This document shows positions 1 through 12,250 of a stretch of DNA of 64,000 nt, in pieces. Both the position numbers and the translations under genes were made by a program. This stretch comes from Patiria miniata (Eukaryota > Echinodermata > Asteroidea > Valvatida > Asterinidae): positions 6,630,811 to 6,694,810 of the forward strand of contig NW_024037062.1 in assembly GCF_015706575.1 (NCBI RefSeq), given 5' to 3'. The notes under the pieces were generated by a model, which saw only the letters and a program-made list of their open reading frames with translations, searched no databases and was not told where the DNA came from. Position 1 is the first letter of the stretch. Each line of letters begins with the position of its first letter.

Positions 1-2700
1 CGTCTACGGCTGGCGGGATAGGCCTCACGGTTAGATGTGAATCAAAGTGGTCCCCAGCCAACGGGCGGATCCGGGTATAATTGACGGGCGTGGATTTAAC
101 TCCACAATAGGAGCCCTAAAAATATTAAATACAATAATAAACACCTATCCTAGCATTTTCAGGCTAAACTTTAAGTAAATCAACTGGGTCATACATCATT
201 ACATTAAATTTATAAAACAAATATTTAAACAAAACTTACAGTATATATTGGCTCCTAAGGCCGGGAACACCGTGAAGGGGTGTAAATTCGCTGGCTCTAA
301 CGCAGCTCTTGAGAAGCAGGCGAAAATCGAGCTAACATGCCAGACTACTCTGTCAGCAACTATCGCTGAAATTTAGGCTGTCGCCAGAAACAGGATTCTC
401 AAAATCCAAAATAAGATTTAGCACTATGTCATGCTACCGCACCTCCAGCCTATATGCTTCTCTCTAAAAACACCGCCCCTAAAAAATCCACAGCGTCAAA
501 GTATGTGAATACTCCAGTGAACCTGTATTGAAAAGCAGATTACCACCTTAGAAATTCCCTTGCCCATACTACACACAGACGTTAACAAAAGAAGACCACG
601 CCTCGATTTGCATAAAATGTACATAATAAGGTAATTGGGGCAAAGTCATCAACATGCAGTTGAAAATACTAAATGAACGTGCACTTGGAGTAAAATATCA
701 GTCTGACTTGTAACAACGGCAAAGGATATACGCAGAGTGAAAATACATCAAGCCGAACTTAATAAAAAGAGGATTTTTGGGTCAAACTCCGGGTGTGTAC
801 AATACATTTACTGAATTGTGTAAAAATAATGCCAGCGGTTGGTTGTGGTTGCCAGACCAACACATTAAGGGCTCTGACCATTCCGTATTTGGCCGGGTTT
901 CAGGCTCGCAGCACGGCGGCTGTTTGGTGATGCACTATGAGTCATATGGAACTGTTTGTCTCATTCCTTCTTTGGGATAGCCGATCGAGGGGGCTATTTA
1001 TTTGTACAGCGCTCACCCTGGATACGCACTTTTAACCAATCAGGAGTGACATTCAGTGCGCGCATCACGCGCGCGTTCATGGCAACGTAAGAACGTGTCG
1101 ATGGATTTGGCATGTAAACAGACGGAAACGTGCGTCGAAACCACCCAATTTTTACACAAATTTGAGACATCCATATATTCCAAGACAATTTACTTGTAAA
1201 ATAAGACCCACACAGCCTTCTTGGAAAGCCGGCAAGCTAACTGACATCGAGGAAAGTGCATCAATTTCCGATAAATGTGAGTGTTTCCCGACCTTTCATT
1301 AGTTTCAGCGACGTTACTCCATGCATCCGCTGTGCGTGTCGTCAGATGGTCACTTCCATTCTACTCTAGGTGAATAGCATTAGCTCTGCTCCAGCACGCA
1401 TACTTAGGCCTAGCCTAGGCCTAACAAAACAGGCCCTGAGACTATGAAAAACTTGTCAAAGCTTTTACATTTTGGAGCATGCAAGATGATTTCAATGAAA
1501 CCTCATTTGAAAATGAGTTTGCCGTTTAATTTTAAAAGAAATAAAACACGCAATATGACTAAATATGGTATGGGATGTCCCCGAAACGCGACCAACGACT
1601 CGGTACTGTGAACCTCTTTTGAAAGGACAATGTACTTGCTTGAAATTTTCATATTGACCTTTTATTCAAATATTAATTGAATATTCATGAGCCATTCTTC
1701 CATATGCCGCGTGAACAAATTGTTTAATGAGGTTCAATGGGTCACGACACGGCACGGAAGATAGTGTTGTGATTTGCTTGAAGAAAGACCCATAAACATT
1801 ACGCGTGTTTTGGTTAAAACATGCAAGTCGAACTTCAAGCATACATGTACCTACACTAAAGTTGCACAGTTTGTTACAATTTTCTCACAAAATGATCTTG
1901 ATAAGATCATATGTTTCAGATACCGAGTGAACAAATTGTGCGGAGAACTTGAAATGAGCAGCATACAGTGATTTAAAAATGACAAATCATTTTTCGGCAT
2001 CAAATTCTACACGCCTATCTCTGTTCCACCGTTTGCGGCGCCCTAAATGAGACAATCAGCTCCATATGATGAACGGTCCGCGGGAAGTCGAAGCCGAGTG
2101 GACAATGCATGGACTGTTCACAGTGCATCGAAAATCAGCCGTCGTCTGGCGCGCCTGCCGTCAGTGGTAACCGCAAACCACCGTTAGATGATTGGTTTAC
2201 AGGGTGTCCCAATAAACATTATGCATACAGAAATCGCTGATTTTCTCAAAAGTTGGTCAGACTAGCTAATCAAATTTTTTGGCAGTTTTAAGCCTATGGT
2301 CTTAATTATAATCGGTAAACAAAGTCAAGGTAATCCACCGATGCAAACTAGAGATATCTTTGATTTGGTAAGGCTATTACTTCATTCATAATACTTGACA
2401 AAATGATTAAGTAATGTGTTCCACGAGATGCTAAAGGCCCTCGCAGCTTCGCTGCCCGTGCTAGTCTTTGTTACGTTCCAGCACCCGGGGTGCATCACGT
2501 TTCCGGGTGGTCGTGTGGGCCTTGACTAAAGGCTAAAGTAAACCACGACGTTTGACAAATTTTGAACCGTGGTCAATGGCGGTAGACAAACGTAAATCAG
2601 GCAAACCACGATGTTACAAATACTGCAACTTTTCCTTTTTAGAACACCAGCCGGTCTCTCCAATATGGCTTCAAATGGCGTTCTTGTGCAGCTTTCTGTA
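1..2700. other. No recognisable gene
   Basis: I find no exon with recognisable protein similarity on either strand. Open frames here are at most about 65 codons and look random. A solitary sequence near 2200 (ACAGGGTGTCCCAATAAA) resembles one end of a Tc1/mariner-type element, but I cannot find its partner. The region lies downstream of the - strand F5/8C exon at 3725-3948, so further exons of that gene could be here unrecognised. Confidence 0.4.
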
Positions 2701-2710
2701 CGCTATCCAG

Positions 2711-3682
2711 AGTTGTAATGACTCGAGTCAATGACTCGACTCGAGTCCGACTCGAGTCACAATTTTTGGTGACTCGACTCGACTCGAGTCCCTAAGGGTA
2801 AAGGACTCGACTCGACTCGAGTCACTGCGAGCAAATGACTCGACTCGACTCGAGTCCTTCATCAAAAGACTCGTCTCGACTCGAACCGAGGCTAATAAGA
2901 CTCGAGTACCAAAAATAAAAGCACAACTATGCGAAAAAAAGTATTTGCAATGACTTACGGTGCAAAATTTATGCTCACTTCGCTTTGCGAATTAGTCATG
3001 TATGAATTAACAACGTGTCACAGACTCCCACCTCATGGTTCTAGAACGCACAAAATACTATCCAGGAACCAGATTTTTCGCTTCATCAAATTAGGTTTGC
3101 CCTTCAACCGTATAAACACTGTTTACTCAGTGTGTTACCTCCCCAGTGAAAGTTGAAAAAAAAATCACTCGGGTGGGACTCGAACCCACGACCTCCTGCT
3201 TTCTAGTGCAGATGTTTTACCGCTCGACCGAGCAAACGGGATCGGTTGGCTGGTTTGAATCTGATGTACATAGCAGCGGGTACCGCATAAACTATTATAA
3301 GATGGAATTTTGCATCCGGGTGATATTAATCAAATTAGTTTGCCCTTCACCGACGTAAAAAGGCAAGAAGGGCAAACCTAATTTGATTTATATCACCCGA
3401 CGCAAAATTCCATCTTGTAAGAGATTTTTTCGCTGTTTCATCATTGGTTTTAGGCGATTTCTTATAAAGCTCTTGGATTCGAACGCTGGCTAAACTTACG
3501 GCCTCCTTTTATAAATTGTGGTATATAGTGTTCAAATATTCGTGACTCGAATTGATTCGAGCTAAATATTTGACTCGACTTGACTCGACTCGATCTTTCG
3601 ACCTAATGACTCGACTCGACTCGAGTCACTTCTTTAAAATGACTCGACTCGACTCGAGTCACAAAAATCAGTTACTCGTTAC
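2711..3682. mobile_element. GACTCGAGTC-repeat element with nested SINE
   Basis: Both ends consist of short near-palindromic repeats of GACTCGACTCGAGTC (about 2716-2900 and 3540-3665). The block is bracketed by the 10-bp direct repeat CGCTATCCAG (2701-2710 and 3683-3692), which fits a target-site duplication made on insertion. The middle, about 2930-3480, is a separate tRNA-headed repeat also found near 25.6-26.0 kb, so one element sits inside another. No transposase is visible and the superfamily is unknown. It lies only 42 bp from the donor of the - strand F5/8C exon at 3725. Confidence 0.6.
3000..3420 (-). repeat. tRNA-headed SINE-like repeat (minus copy)
   Basis: Read on the - strand, a tRNA-like block has an anticodon-arm-like CTGCACTAGAAAGCAG and a clean T-arm GTGGGTTCGAGTCCCAC. 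A T-run follows, then a body ending in a GTGTTTATAC...GAAGGGCAAAC module. The module that follows the tRNA part also precedes it in inverted form at 3350-3415. Another copy lies at 25540-25990. The D arm is degenerate and there is no convincing acceptor stem, so I do not call a functional tRNA. Confidence 0.6.
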
Positions 3683-3724
3683 CGCTATCCAGTCTTCTAT
3701 ATAGAGATCAGTGGATTGGACTAC

Positions 3725-3948
3725 CTTCATTGGTGTACTTGATCCATCATCGGTGACGTCAGTCCACTCTTGGCCATCGTCGCTGTAGGCCACTTTGAAC
3801 TGTGTCACCCATTCATGGTAGTCCCCACGCCCCTGTGTGATAACGCCAGTGATGGTTGCATTACAGCCGAGGTCGGCTTGGATCCATGGATTGGTATTAT
3901 CACTAGCTCCATCATTACACCAGCCTGCTCCGGCCCCGCTGCTTGTGT
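3725..3948 (-). CDS. F5/8 type C (discoidin) domain, C-terminal-half exon, copy 1
   Basis: On the - strand this exon encodes the core of a coagulation factor 5/8 type C (discoidin) domain. A GWCND stretch is followed by NPWIQADLG, then GVITQGRGD, WVTQFKVAYSDDGQEW and DVTDDGSSTPMK. These are the usual core strands of this extracellular glycan- or lipid-binding fold. The acceptor is CTTGCTCCGCAG and the donor is GTAGTC after the MK codons. The exon starts with 2 nt of a split codon and ends in phase 0. Its paralogue is at 40774-40994, with matching intron sequence beside it. The upstream exon is 12720-12854, so the intron is about 8.8 kb and full of repeats. The final part of the domain is not seen. 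The exon is open throughout; expression is unknown. Confidence 0.8.
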
Positions 3949-4199
3949 CTGCGGAGCAAGCAGATAATCAAACCTGCTGAGCAAAAAATGCTGCTTACAG
4001 GTTCGACCTGACCTTATCCTGTTTTTTTTATCACTAGCCAGCCGGGCTACTGAAACAGAATCTTAACTAGCCCGCGGGCATTTTCACTGTTCTTTTATTC
4101 AATGTGCATACATACAAAACGGGTATCCTGAAGCAATCTTGTCTAAACAATTTAACTCTAAACAGCCGAAACAGCCTTTGTTTTCGCTAAAGGTTTTTT

Positions 4200-7100
4200 T
4201 TTTTTACTTTCCCGCATAGTTGCGGAAAAGCCTTTCTTTTTGTTAAAAATGTTCTTGGCTTTTCCGCATAGTAGCGGAAAAGCCTTTCTTTTTGTTAAGA
4301 TTTTTGCTTTCTTCTTTCTTCTTTTTGTCGCCTAAACCCCATAGACTTTGTACACGTTTTTTCAACGCCACTTTTGGCATTAATCTTTGTCGTACATCAT
4401 TTAAAGTCAGCATAGGTATAGTCCAGCATAGTTGTGTTCAGAAGAGTGACGTCATCGTGACGTCATTGTGGGTCACGTGACGTCACGTTAAAGATTAATA
4501 GATTAAATCTTTGGAAAAAAAGTATACAATCAGCCGTGAGAGACCCGAACTTGACGTTTGCGGAATTGATAGATTTATCCAGGATCTTCATTTTATCTCG
4601 TGTGAGCAAATTCACGTGACCCTTCCTCCCGGTCTAAACCGGAAGTAACTCAAATTGCCTTATAATTAAAAATTGAAAAAAGATGTGAACTTGCTTGCAA
4701 CGATGGTAGTCTGTGGCTAGGTTGTACTTTACGAAAAAAACACCGGTGACGTCATAACATGTTAGAGCGCCCTCTGGGCAGGTTGAAAAAAGGTTTAAAA
4801 TGAATTTTCAGTCGATGTCTGGCAAAGTATGCGGTAATCACTTCAAAATTGGTCCATGTGATGACCTCAATGCAGACAACACCTGTTCGCGAAAAAAAGA
4901 GATGACGTCATCAGACCGGAAGTTATAATGAAAAGAACTTTTTTCCTTTGAAAATTCCTGAAAAATCAACCCTGAAAGCTTCTGTTATTTAATTGTGCTT
5001 AAATGTGGCTCTAAGGGTAGGTCTAAAACATTTCGATGTGGCAATAAGCGAACTTGGACATGTCCTACGCACGCTTTAAATTTCAGTTTGATAATGCCTC
5101 GGCTATCATGCACAGCACGTATGTGTGTACATCTAGTTGTACATTATTTATATGTACATGTACATTGTATGTCAGTCATATATACTACATAAATATTGTG
5201 TACCCTTACATTTTAATACGATATCTCAGTTTTTAGGCCCAAGCCCTTGGACTGGGTCTCAGCTAGCCGTTGAGTGGATTCCCAGCCTATTGACTGGTTA
5301 CCAACCTGTCGATTGGATTCAAGCTCGTCAACTGGACCAGTTGTGGACCCCAGCGTGTCGTTTGGACATTTACTTCAACGCCTGGATCCCAACTCCAGTT
5401 TTCACTTGGATCACAGCTCTTGAAATGGAACTGGTGACCCAGGAAACAGATTATCTTTTGAGGAACTCTTATTTCTGGCCATACGTAGGGAACGTAACCC
5501 AGGATCATGGTAAATGTGTAATTGTGTTATTGAGCGCTTACTCATTGTTCACTGTTATTGAAGTTTTTAGGATTTAGGAGTTTGTTTGCTAAACAAAAAA
5601 GGTTAATTCCAGTTTTTGAGGATTTAAAGGAAAGCAATAGTTGTGTTTGTATGCAGTACGTTACATGAATTTTTGCACCAAAATATTAAAAGTGTGTGAC
5701 GTCATGATTACTTCATCAAAAATGCATTAAAACATATGAGGGAAGGTCCTATCGTCATGATATTGGTAAGAAGCTAGATAACATCAATATGCAAAATCCG
5801 AAGTGACATCAACATGACGTCATTAACTATTTTTTATTATTTTATATCTGTTGGCTACTAGCTCATTACTTTTCATAAACATTGAAGAAAAAACAATTAT
5901 CATTTACATGATTGCACATCGGAATCATAAACGGATTTTCAATGTCCTAATAACCGTAAATGTTATTGAAACTTTACACAATCATGTTATTCAATTAAGT
6001 ACGTGCCCAGATCATTAGTCTCATTTCAAAGCTGAACATTTTGCTGCATTTATGTGGTTCATTGATATATTGAAACTTGAATACCTCATTCAAAATTTCG
6101 CAAACTTAGACATAAATGCACTTTGCGCTTTAAGTATATTAATTTTAGAAATAATTTACATAATTTACGTGTACATTTATATAACCTTTAAAGTATAAAG
6201 TAATACAACAATCATAATGCGGAAAAGCCCTATGATATGTTGCAAACAGACATAGATCTCTAGTTTCTTCTTCTCTTTGTCGCCTAAATCCCATAGACTT
6301 TGTACACGTTTTTTTTTTTTCAACGCCACTTTTGGCATTTATCTTTGTCGTACATCATTAAAAGTCAGCATAGGCATAGTCCCTATAGCAAAGTTGTGTC
6401 CCGAAGTGTGACGTCATCATGACGTTACCATGGGTCACGTAACGTCATCTAGAGAACTGTAAGTCCGATTGTGTTGAAACTCAATATGTAGGTAGACCGG
6501 GATGTGTTATAGGTAAAATTGAGGTGACGTCATGATGACGCCATTGTTTGATTTTATATATTTTTTTTTGAATTTTTGGACCTTTAAGCCATATCTCACG
6601 AACGCAGTAGGCAAAATTCAAAATTCATTTTGTATTTGGTTTGTTAGGTAATAGGTTTATGCACAGCATTTAGAAAAAATGTGTGACGTCATCATGACGA
6701 CATCAAAAATGCGAATTTACAAAACACATATCAGGGAAAGTTTGATCGTCTTGAAATTTGGTGGATACCTAGATAATGGTACTAGTATGCAGAATCCGAA
6801 ATGATGTCACCATGACGTCATCGATTTTTTCAATGATTTTGTAACATTTACAATTTTATTCTGCTTACAAAATTTAAGACTTGTACATGTATTATTCCAA
6901 CTTGCTTCAAACTTGGTACAGACTAAAAACTCAATTAAATAATGAGCACTGCCAAGTATTGTTACAGTGACGATGACGTCATCGTAAACGTGCTTACTTT
7001 AAGCCCATATATCTCATGTACAATAAGTCTGATTGGGTTTAATCTTGGTATTTGGGTAGGCCGGGATGTGTTATAGATAAAAATTGAAACGACGTCATCA

Positions 7101-7205
7101 TGAAGTCATCATGTAATTATATATATTTTTCTTTTCAAATGTTAAAGCCTTTGGCTATATCTTTTGAATGCAATATGCTAAAATCAAAATTCATTTTGCA
7201 TTATG
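4200..7205. repeat. Hairpin plus TGACGTCA-rich dispersed repeat
   Basis: Several degenerate copies of one repeat family lie here. A hairpin of GGCTTTTCCGC...GCGGAAAAGCC is followed by a T-rich stretch, a module reading CCCATAGACTTTGTACACG, and then modules with paired TGACGTCATCATGACGTCA motifs. Related modules occur at 6285-7200, 10910-11055, 11450-12250 and 32757-33110, and hairpins alone near 58000, 59640 and 60480-60590. No coding sequence is evident. The repeats fill the intron between the two exons of the first F5/8C copy and also contain the LINE insertion. Confidence 0.6.
5236..5440. repeat. Degenerate ~20-bp minisatellite
   Basis: Successive units of about 19-20 bp begin with TGG and resemble TGGATTCAAGCTCGTCAAC. 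Three to five degenerate units are readable at 5270-5345, with weaker ones up to 5440. A long frame of 146 codons runs through on the + strand. I treat it as a by-product of the repeat, because it has no recognisable domain and starts in simple sequence. Confidence 0.4.
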
Positions 7206-7866
7206 TTATTTTTTTTTCAATTCAACATTGTTTATTAACAAATCACGAATAGCAGCCACAGCTGAATTGCACGTGATTTACATTTAAAAAAAAATACATT
7301 TAAAAAAAGTTAAAGGCCTACCGAGTTAAAAAAGAAAATATGACATTAAATATTATTATTAGAAAAGGTTAAAACATTGTGGATACAGATCTGACTAAAG
7401 AAAATTATCCATATAGAGAAATACATATTATTGTTACAGATTGTGTTGCAATCAATTTATCTTACTTTAAAAAGGGGGCATTCAAATTGCGTTAAAACTT
7501 ATAAAAGACATTCAAAAAGGTTGCAGGTAAAAAACTTTATTGTTTCATTTAGGATTAGAATTATAAAAATGAGCCAGATGAGGAATGAATTTAAAAATTG
7601 TGCAAGATGTGTGGCAAATTATCTTTTTTAAATGAAAGGTAGAATTAAAATAACGTTAAATCTTGTAAAATACAATAAAAGCTTGCAGGTAAAAATCAAT
7701 TCATTTCATTTGGGATTAGAGTTATACAGATGTACCAGATGAGGAATGGCACTATTCTGCACTCTATTTGTTTTACACTTAAGTTGTGGGACTTTAGTAG
7801 AATTTCTTAGTGTACGTTTCATTTTTGGAGGAGAAGGGATAACATCCTTAAATTGGTCAGTTTGTT

Positions 7867-8205
7867 TCAATGTTCTTTCGATAAATGATGTACATAGAGA
7901 TTCTCTTCTTTGTTCCAAGGAGGGAATCCCGAGCTCACATAGCATATCGAATAACTGTTGTAACAACCGCGTCCGGTGATAATTCGTAGAGCTCTTTTTG
8001 GATGCTTTCGATCTGGCCAGACTGGGCGGTGGTTAATCCCCCATCCCATATATGGTGCTCCATATTCAAGAAGCGGTCTAATGTAGCTGTTGTAAATAAT
8101 AAGTAGATCCTGGACAAGCAAACAGTGGCCTTTAAGAAGACGGAGCATGTAAAGTTTTCTACCTGCACGTTTAATGAGGTCGGTAATATGTGCGTCCCAT
8201 GTCAA
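7867..8205 (-). pseudogene. LINE ORF2 C-terminal region
   Basis: This - strand frame begins MTWDAHITDLIKRAGRKLYM and continues with LLIIYNSYIRPLLEYGAP, the conserved post-RT segment of CR1-like elements. It ends within the element, before about 650 bp of 3' untranslated sequence. The frame is offset from the RT frame at 8414-8878, so at least one indel or stop lies between them. Confidence 0.75.
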
Positions 8206-8413
8206 ATTGCTCTGAATAAGTATGCCAAGAAGTTTAATTGATTGCTTCTAATTGATGATCATGCAGCATGAGAGGAGGTGGTGCTGGGGGGTTTCGCTGG
8301 AATGTTATTTCCATTGCTGTACATTTCTTTGGGTTTAGTTTCATGTTGTTATCCTTCGACCACTCTACCAAAGAGAAGACAGCTGACTGCATGCGCGACA
8401 ACTGGTTTTGAGT

Positions 8414-9318
8414 TCAGCATTCGACAAGAGTCATGTCGTCGACATATTTGTAGGCGTTTATACCATTCGGTGGGGACATATCGTTGATCATTGCCAGAAA
8501 GATGATTGGCCCTAGACGTGTGCCCTGCGGTACACCAGAGTGAAGAGTGGACCAATCAGACTCGGAGGTTTTGTACCGTACTCTTTGTTGACGTGATGTG
8601 AGGAAGTCTGCGACCCATGGGATGAGCGACAGACGAACACCGAGGTCCAACAACTTAGCAATTGATATAGTGTGGTCGATACGGTCGAATGCTTTTGTAA
8701 AGTCTGTCACAACAATTGTAGACGAAGCTTTTGGAATTTCAGCGTTAGCGTAGACTTGGTGTAAAATGTTAATTAAGCAGTGGGTAGTTGACAGGAATTT
8801 TCGATTCCCAAATTGGTTTGGGTCCAGTTTGGGCTGGATATCACTGAAGATCCATTTGGCTATGAAGCCTTCAGTCACGTCGCGAAATGGTCTGTGAGAG
8901 AGATTGGGCGGAGTTTATCCAGTGTAGGGGGATTTGTTTGGGGTACAGGGATAACGATAGCTCGTTTCCATTGATTGGGGACAATGCATTGTTCGAGAGA
9001 TGAATTAATAATATGCGTTACGGGTGTCGCAAGTTCATAAAAGAATGTTCTCACAATCCTCGCAGAAATGTCATCTGGACCTTCAGCTGTCGTGCGTTTG
9101 ATTTTCTCCAGTGCCTTCTGTACATCCCAAGGATAAACCTCAGGACATGGTGTTGAAGAGGAGAGGTAGGCCGGGAGTTTTGCAAGTTTTAGTGGTTCTA
9201 AATCACCCGCAATTGATACGAAGTGTTCATTGATTACATTAGCGATCGATTTAGTGTCATCATGATTTACTCCTGGGTTAGTGATATGCGAGTGGTCTTT
9301 ATTGGTGCCAGAGAGCAC
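8414..9318 (-). pseudogene. LINE reverse transcriptase region
   Basis: Two overlapping - strand frames (8875-9318 and 8414-8878) carry the RT domain. The upstream frame holds WKRAIVIPVPQ and KLRPISLT. The downstream frame holds TDFTKAFDRIDH (motif A), GVPQGTRLGPIIF (motif B) and YVDD (motif C, 8435-8446). The catalytic aspartates are present, but the frame changes near 8875-8878 and again after 8414. This domain would reverse transcribe the LINE RNA at the nicked target. Confidence 0.85.
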
Positions 9319-9454
9319 GCGGATTTCACGATACCAGGATGACGGATTGATTTTCTTGAGCCTCTGAATCCGCTTTGAGTAATATTCCGTTCTTGCCTTT
9401 TTGATAGATAAGATGACTGTATTTCGGAGCCGTGTCCATTCATCAGTCTGTTCA

Positions 9455-10537
9455 TTATAGTACCCTTTTTGACGTCGCGGATAAGAAGTTAATTTTGGGA
9501 GTTATCCAGGGCTTATCAGAAGAATGTACCTTAGCTACTCGGAGAGGGAAATGCGTATTTATAGCTGTTTGCAAGGTATTGTAGAATTCGGTACATTGTA
9601 GGTTGACGTCACTTTTATTGGTGACTTCTAGCCAATCAAGTTCGCTGATCCATCTACCAAATGATCGAATGGCACTGTCTGGCATTGGACGATTAAACCG
9701 CTTCTTTGTAATGTTGCTTTTGGGCGGCAAACTTTTTGGTATCCAAAGAAGGGTTGCGTGGTCCGAGCGTACTATTGGAGATGAGATCTGTACCTCTCCA
9801 TAGAACCCACTTAAGTTACTAATGATTTTGTCCAGGGTATTGTCACCTCGTGTGGGTTGCTTTACTACCTGTCGATAGTTTTGATCAATAAGGGGATTTA
9901 GATTGAGTTGATTAAAATCACCCAAAATGATAAAACCGGCGTCTGGCGAGTTGACAGTCAGGAAATCAATGGTTGCCTGTATATGGTCGATGATCCTTGT
10001 TGCTATATCGTTGTCAGATTGTGCATAATAGACAACAGAACAGAACATACAAGAAACAGAGCGTGGTAGGCGTGTAGGTCTGAGTTGAATCCAGGCAATT
10101 TCAAGGTCATCAGGAACAGTAACATTTTGGAGAGGGGAGAGGTTCATGTCGAATTTTGCGTAGAGAGCTACGCCACCACCGACACGATTGATTCTCGATT
10201 TGCAGATCACAGTGTATCCTGGGATTGCGATCAAGTTTGTAGTAAGATCATACTTAAACCAGGTTTCAGTGACAGCACAGATATCAATATCATTGGCAAG
10301 AATCACTGTTGAAAGTTCATCGAGTTTGTTATTAGCTGATCGTGCATTACACAACATAACTGATGGTAGATGGGTCTTTGTAGACACCTTAGGAGTGCTA
10401 GGGATAGGTACAAGGGATCGACGATCACATGACCGGTGCTGAGCTATTGTCTTATTGCTTGTTCGAGCATAGTTGATAATTGCTGGGATTGGATGGCGAA
10501 AATGTTTGGTTTTTGCGCACACCAGCTCGGCAGCCAC
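9455..10537 (-). pseudogene. LINE apurinic-type endonuclease region
   Basis: A 360-codon - strand frame. It contains the LINE endonuclease signatures VMLCNARSANNKLDEL, VTETWF, GYTVICKSR, GGGVALY, ILGDFNQLN (GDFN at 9911-9922) and a C-terminal SDHATLLW. These match the Mg-dependent endonuclease that nicks target DNA for target-primed reverse transcription. The active-site N, E, D and SDH residues all look intact, so decay is mostly by frame breaks at the edges (near 9455 and 10537). Confidence 0.85.
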
Positions 10538-10703
10538 GGTGGTTCGGTGGTTTACGCCGTATTCCCAATTGTTTGATTGTTTCCCATGAATAGGCAGGAA
10601 TTGTTAAGTTCGGTAATGAACTGAGAGCGTGAAGATAATCCCGATTATAGCGATATTCACTGTGTGTTTGGTTGGAATGATTCCCTGGTGTTGATTCTAA
10701 CGA

Positions 10704-10727
10704 TGGTCCGGGGTTTAGTTCGATATC
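10704..10727 (-). other. 2A-like ribosome-skipping motif in the LINE
   Basis: The - strand reads IIRCGDIELNPGP in the N-terminal part of the LINE open frame. This fits the 2A consensus D-[VI]-E-x-N-P-G-P exactly. Such motifs are known from CR1-type and other non-LTR retrotransposons of sea urchins, lancelets and other invertebrates. In those elements they cause ribosome skipping and can separate an N-terminal leader from ORF2. The motif lies about 150 nt inside the 5' end, so the leader would be very short. Confidence 0.75.
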
Positions 10728-10909
10728 ACCACAGCGGATGATTGGTAGTCTAAAGGTGGCACATGAGTTGGGGTAATACGTGCGGGGGGACTTCAGATAA
10801 CCCCTACAAAATGTCACTTTGTGAGTTTGTCGCCTTCCTATGCCAATCGTGTAAGGGCTGGCATTTTGCTCATTTAATGTTAGGCAAAAGATATAATGCA
10901 CACAATTTT

Positions 10910-12250
10910 GCAAGAAATGTGTGACGTCATGATGATGTCGATTTTTTTTTTTACACATATGAGGGAATGTCCAGTCATCACGAATCTTGGTGGGTGGGTA
11001 GATAATAGTACTAGTACAAACAATCTGTATTGACGTCATGTTGACGTCATCGGTCAATTTTTCACGATCTGCTTACTAAATTTAGCACTTTTATTTATCC
11101 GACTGGCTTCAAACTGGTACAGACTAAAACCACAATAAAATAATGAGCACAGACAGTTGTCTTTCCTTTATTAGTATAAATACGAAATCAGAAGCCATGA
11201 TGATGTCATGATGGGCCGCAGTGCATCATCTTAAACGTGTACAGTCTTCAAGTCCTATATCTAAATGACAGCGCATGACTAAAACAACAACAGCGCATAA
11301 AATAATAATGATAATGCATTTGAATAATGATAATGCAATAAAATGATAATGCATTTAAAACAGAAAAACATATCCTCAATTCAAAAAACATAATGCAGAA
11401 AGCCCTTTGTTTTGTTGCAAACAGACATAGACTTCTAGTTTTCTTTATTGGCTTTTTCGCAAGTTGCGAAAAAGCTTTTCTTTTTATTCAGATTTTTTGG
11501 CTTTTCCGCTGAACAGCGGAAAAGCCTTTGTTTTTGTTCTGACTTTTTTTTTCTTCTTTTTGATCTTTTGGGTCCACCCCAAATCCCATTGACTTTGTAC
11601 ACGTTTTTGAAAAATTATGTGACGTGATGATTCAAAACGCGATATTTTAAAACACATATAAGAAAGGTCCGATCGTCATGAAACTTGGTGGGTAGGTAGA
11701 TAAGTGTACTAGTATGCAAAGTCCGAAGTGACGTCACGGTGACGTCATCGTTTGATTTTTTCATGATGTTTTTATATTTATAATTTTATTCTGTTCCCAA
11801 AATTGCACACTTCTTTTCATCGGATTGACTTTAAACTTGGTTCAAACCAAGAACACAATGACAAAATGTGAATTGACAAGTGTTGTCATGATGACGTCAC
11901 TGCAGGGCATGTGGCGTCATGTGATAAAATTATATTTTTAGGAATTATTCTAAGCATTTTGAACAACCTTGAAGCACTCTGTGACTGCAAAAGGACCAGC
12001 AAAATATAAACATTTGTAAAATGCGAAAAAGCCTTGTGTTCTGTTTTCAAACAGACATACAGCTCTAATTTTTGTTTTTCTTCTTTTTTGGCCATTCCCC
12101 ATAGCATTTGTACACGTTTTCACAGTGGAACGCACTTTGGACACTAAAATCAATCCGATTGACTTTATACTCGGCACACACTTAGACCAGCATTTGAAGA
12201 TGTGTTCCGAACATTGACGTCATCATGACGTCATTACGTGACCCGTGACG
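10910..12250. repeat. TGACGTCA-rich repeat, right part
   Basis: This continues the family seen at 4200-7205. It has GTGTGACGTCATGATG near 10920, a GATCGTCATGAAACTTGG module near 11674, hairpins GGCTTTTTCGC/GCGAAAAAGC (11448-11475) and GGCTTTTCCGC/GCGGAAAAGCC (11501-11527), and paired TGACGTCA motifs near 11730, 11890 and 12205-12250. It borders intron sequence shared with the 41.05-41.7 kb region, so the repeat stack ends near 12250. Confidence 0.55.

Larger units (their letters stand above)
7209..10876 (-). mobile_element. CR1-type LINE, near full length, decayed
   Basis: A non-LTR retrotransposon on the - strand. The 3' end is at the left, with a short A-tail (T-run 7209-7217), and the 5' end is near 10876. 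The 6-bp repeat ATGTTA at 7203-7208 and 10877-10882 is a likely target duplication. From N to C it encodes a short leader with a 2A-like motif, an apurinic-type endonuclease (9455-10537), a reverse transcriptase (about 8414-9318) and a C-terminal part (7867-8205). The coding region is split over about five frames, so the copy is inactive. It inserted into the TGACGTCA-rich repeat, which continues on both sides. Endonuclease and RT motifs place it in the CR1/L2 group of the Jockey superfamily; the exact clade is inference. Confidence 0.85.

Noticed and set aside
3168-3245. tRNA gene on the - strand
   Set aside because: A good T-arm is present, but the D arm and acceptor stem are poor and the block is part of a dispersed repeat.
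5137-5577. 146-codon + strand frame
   Set aside because: Part of it is a degenerate minisatellite, and no domain is recognised.
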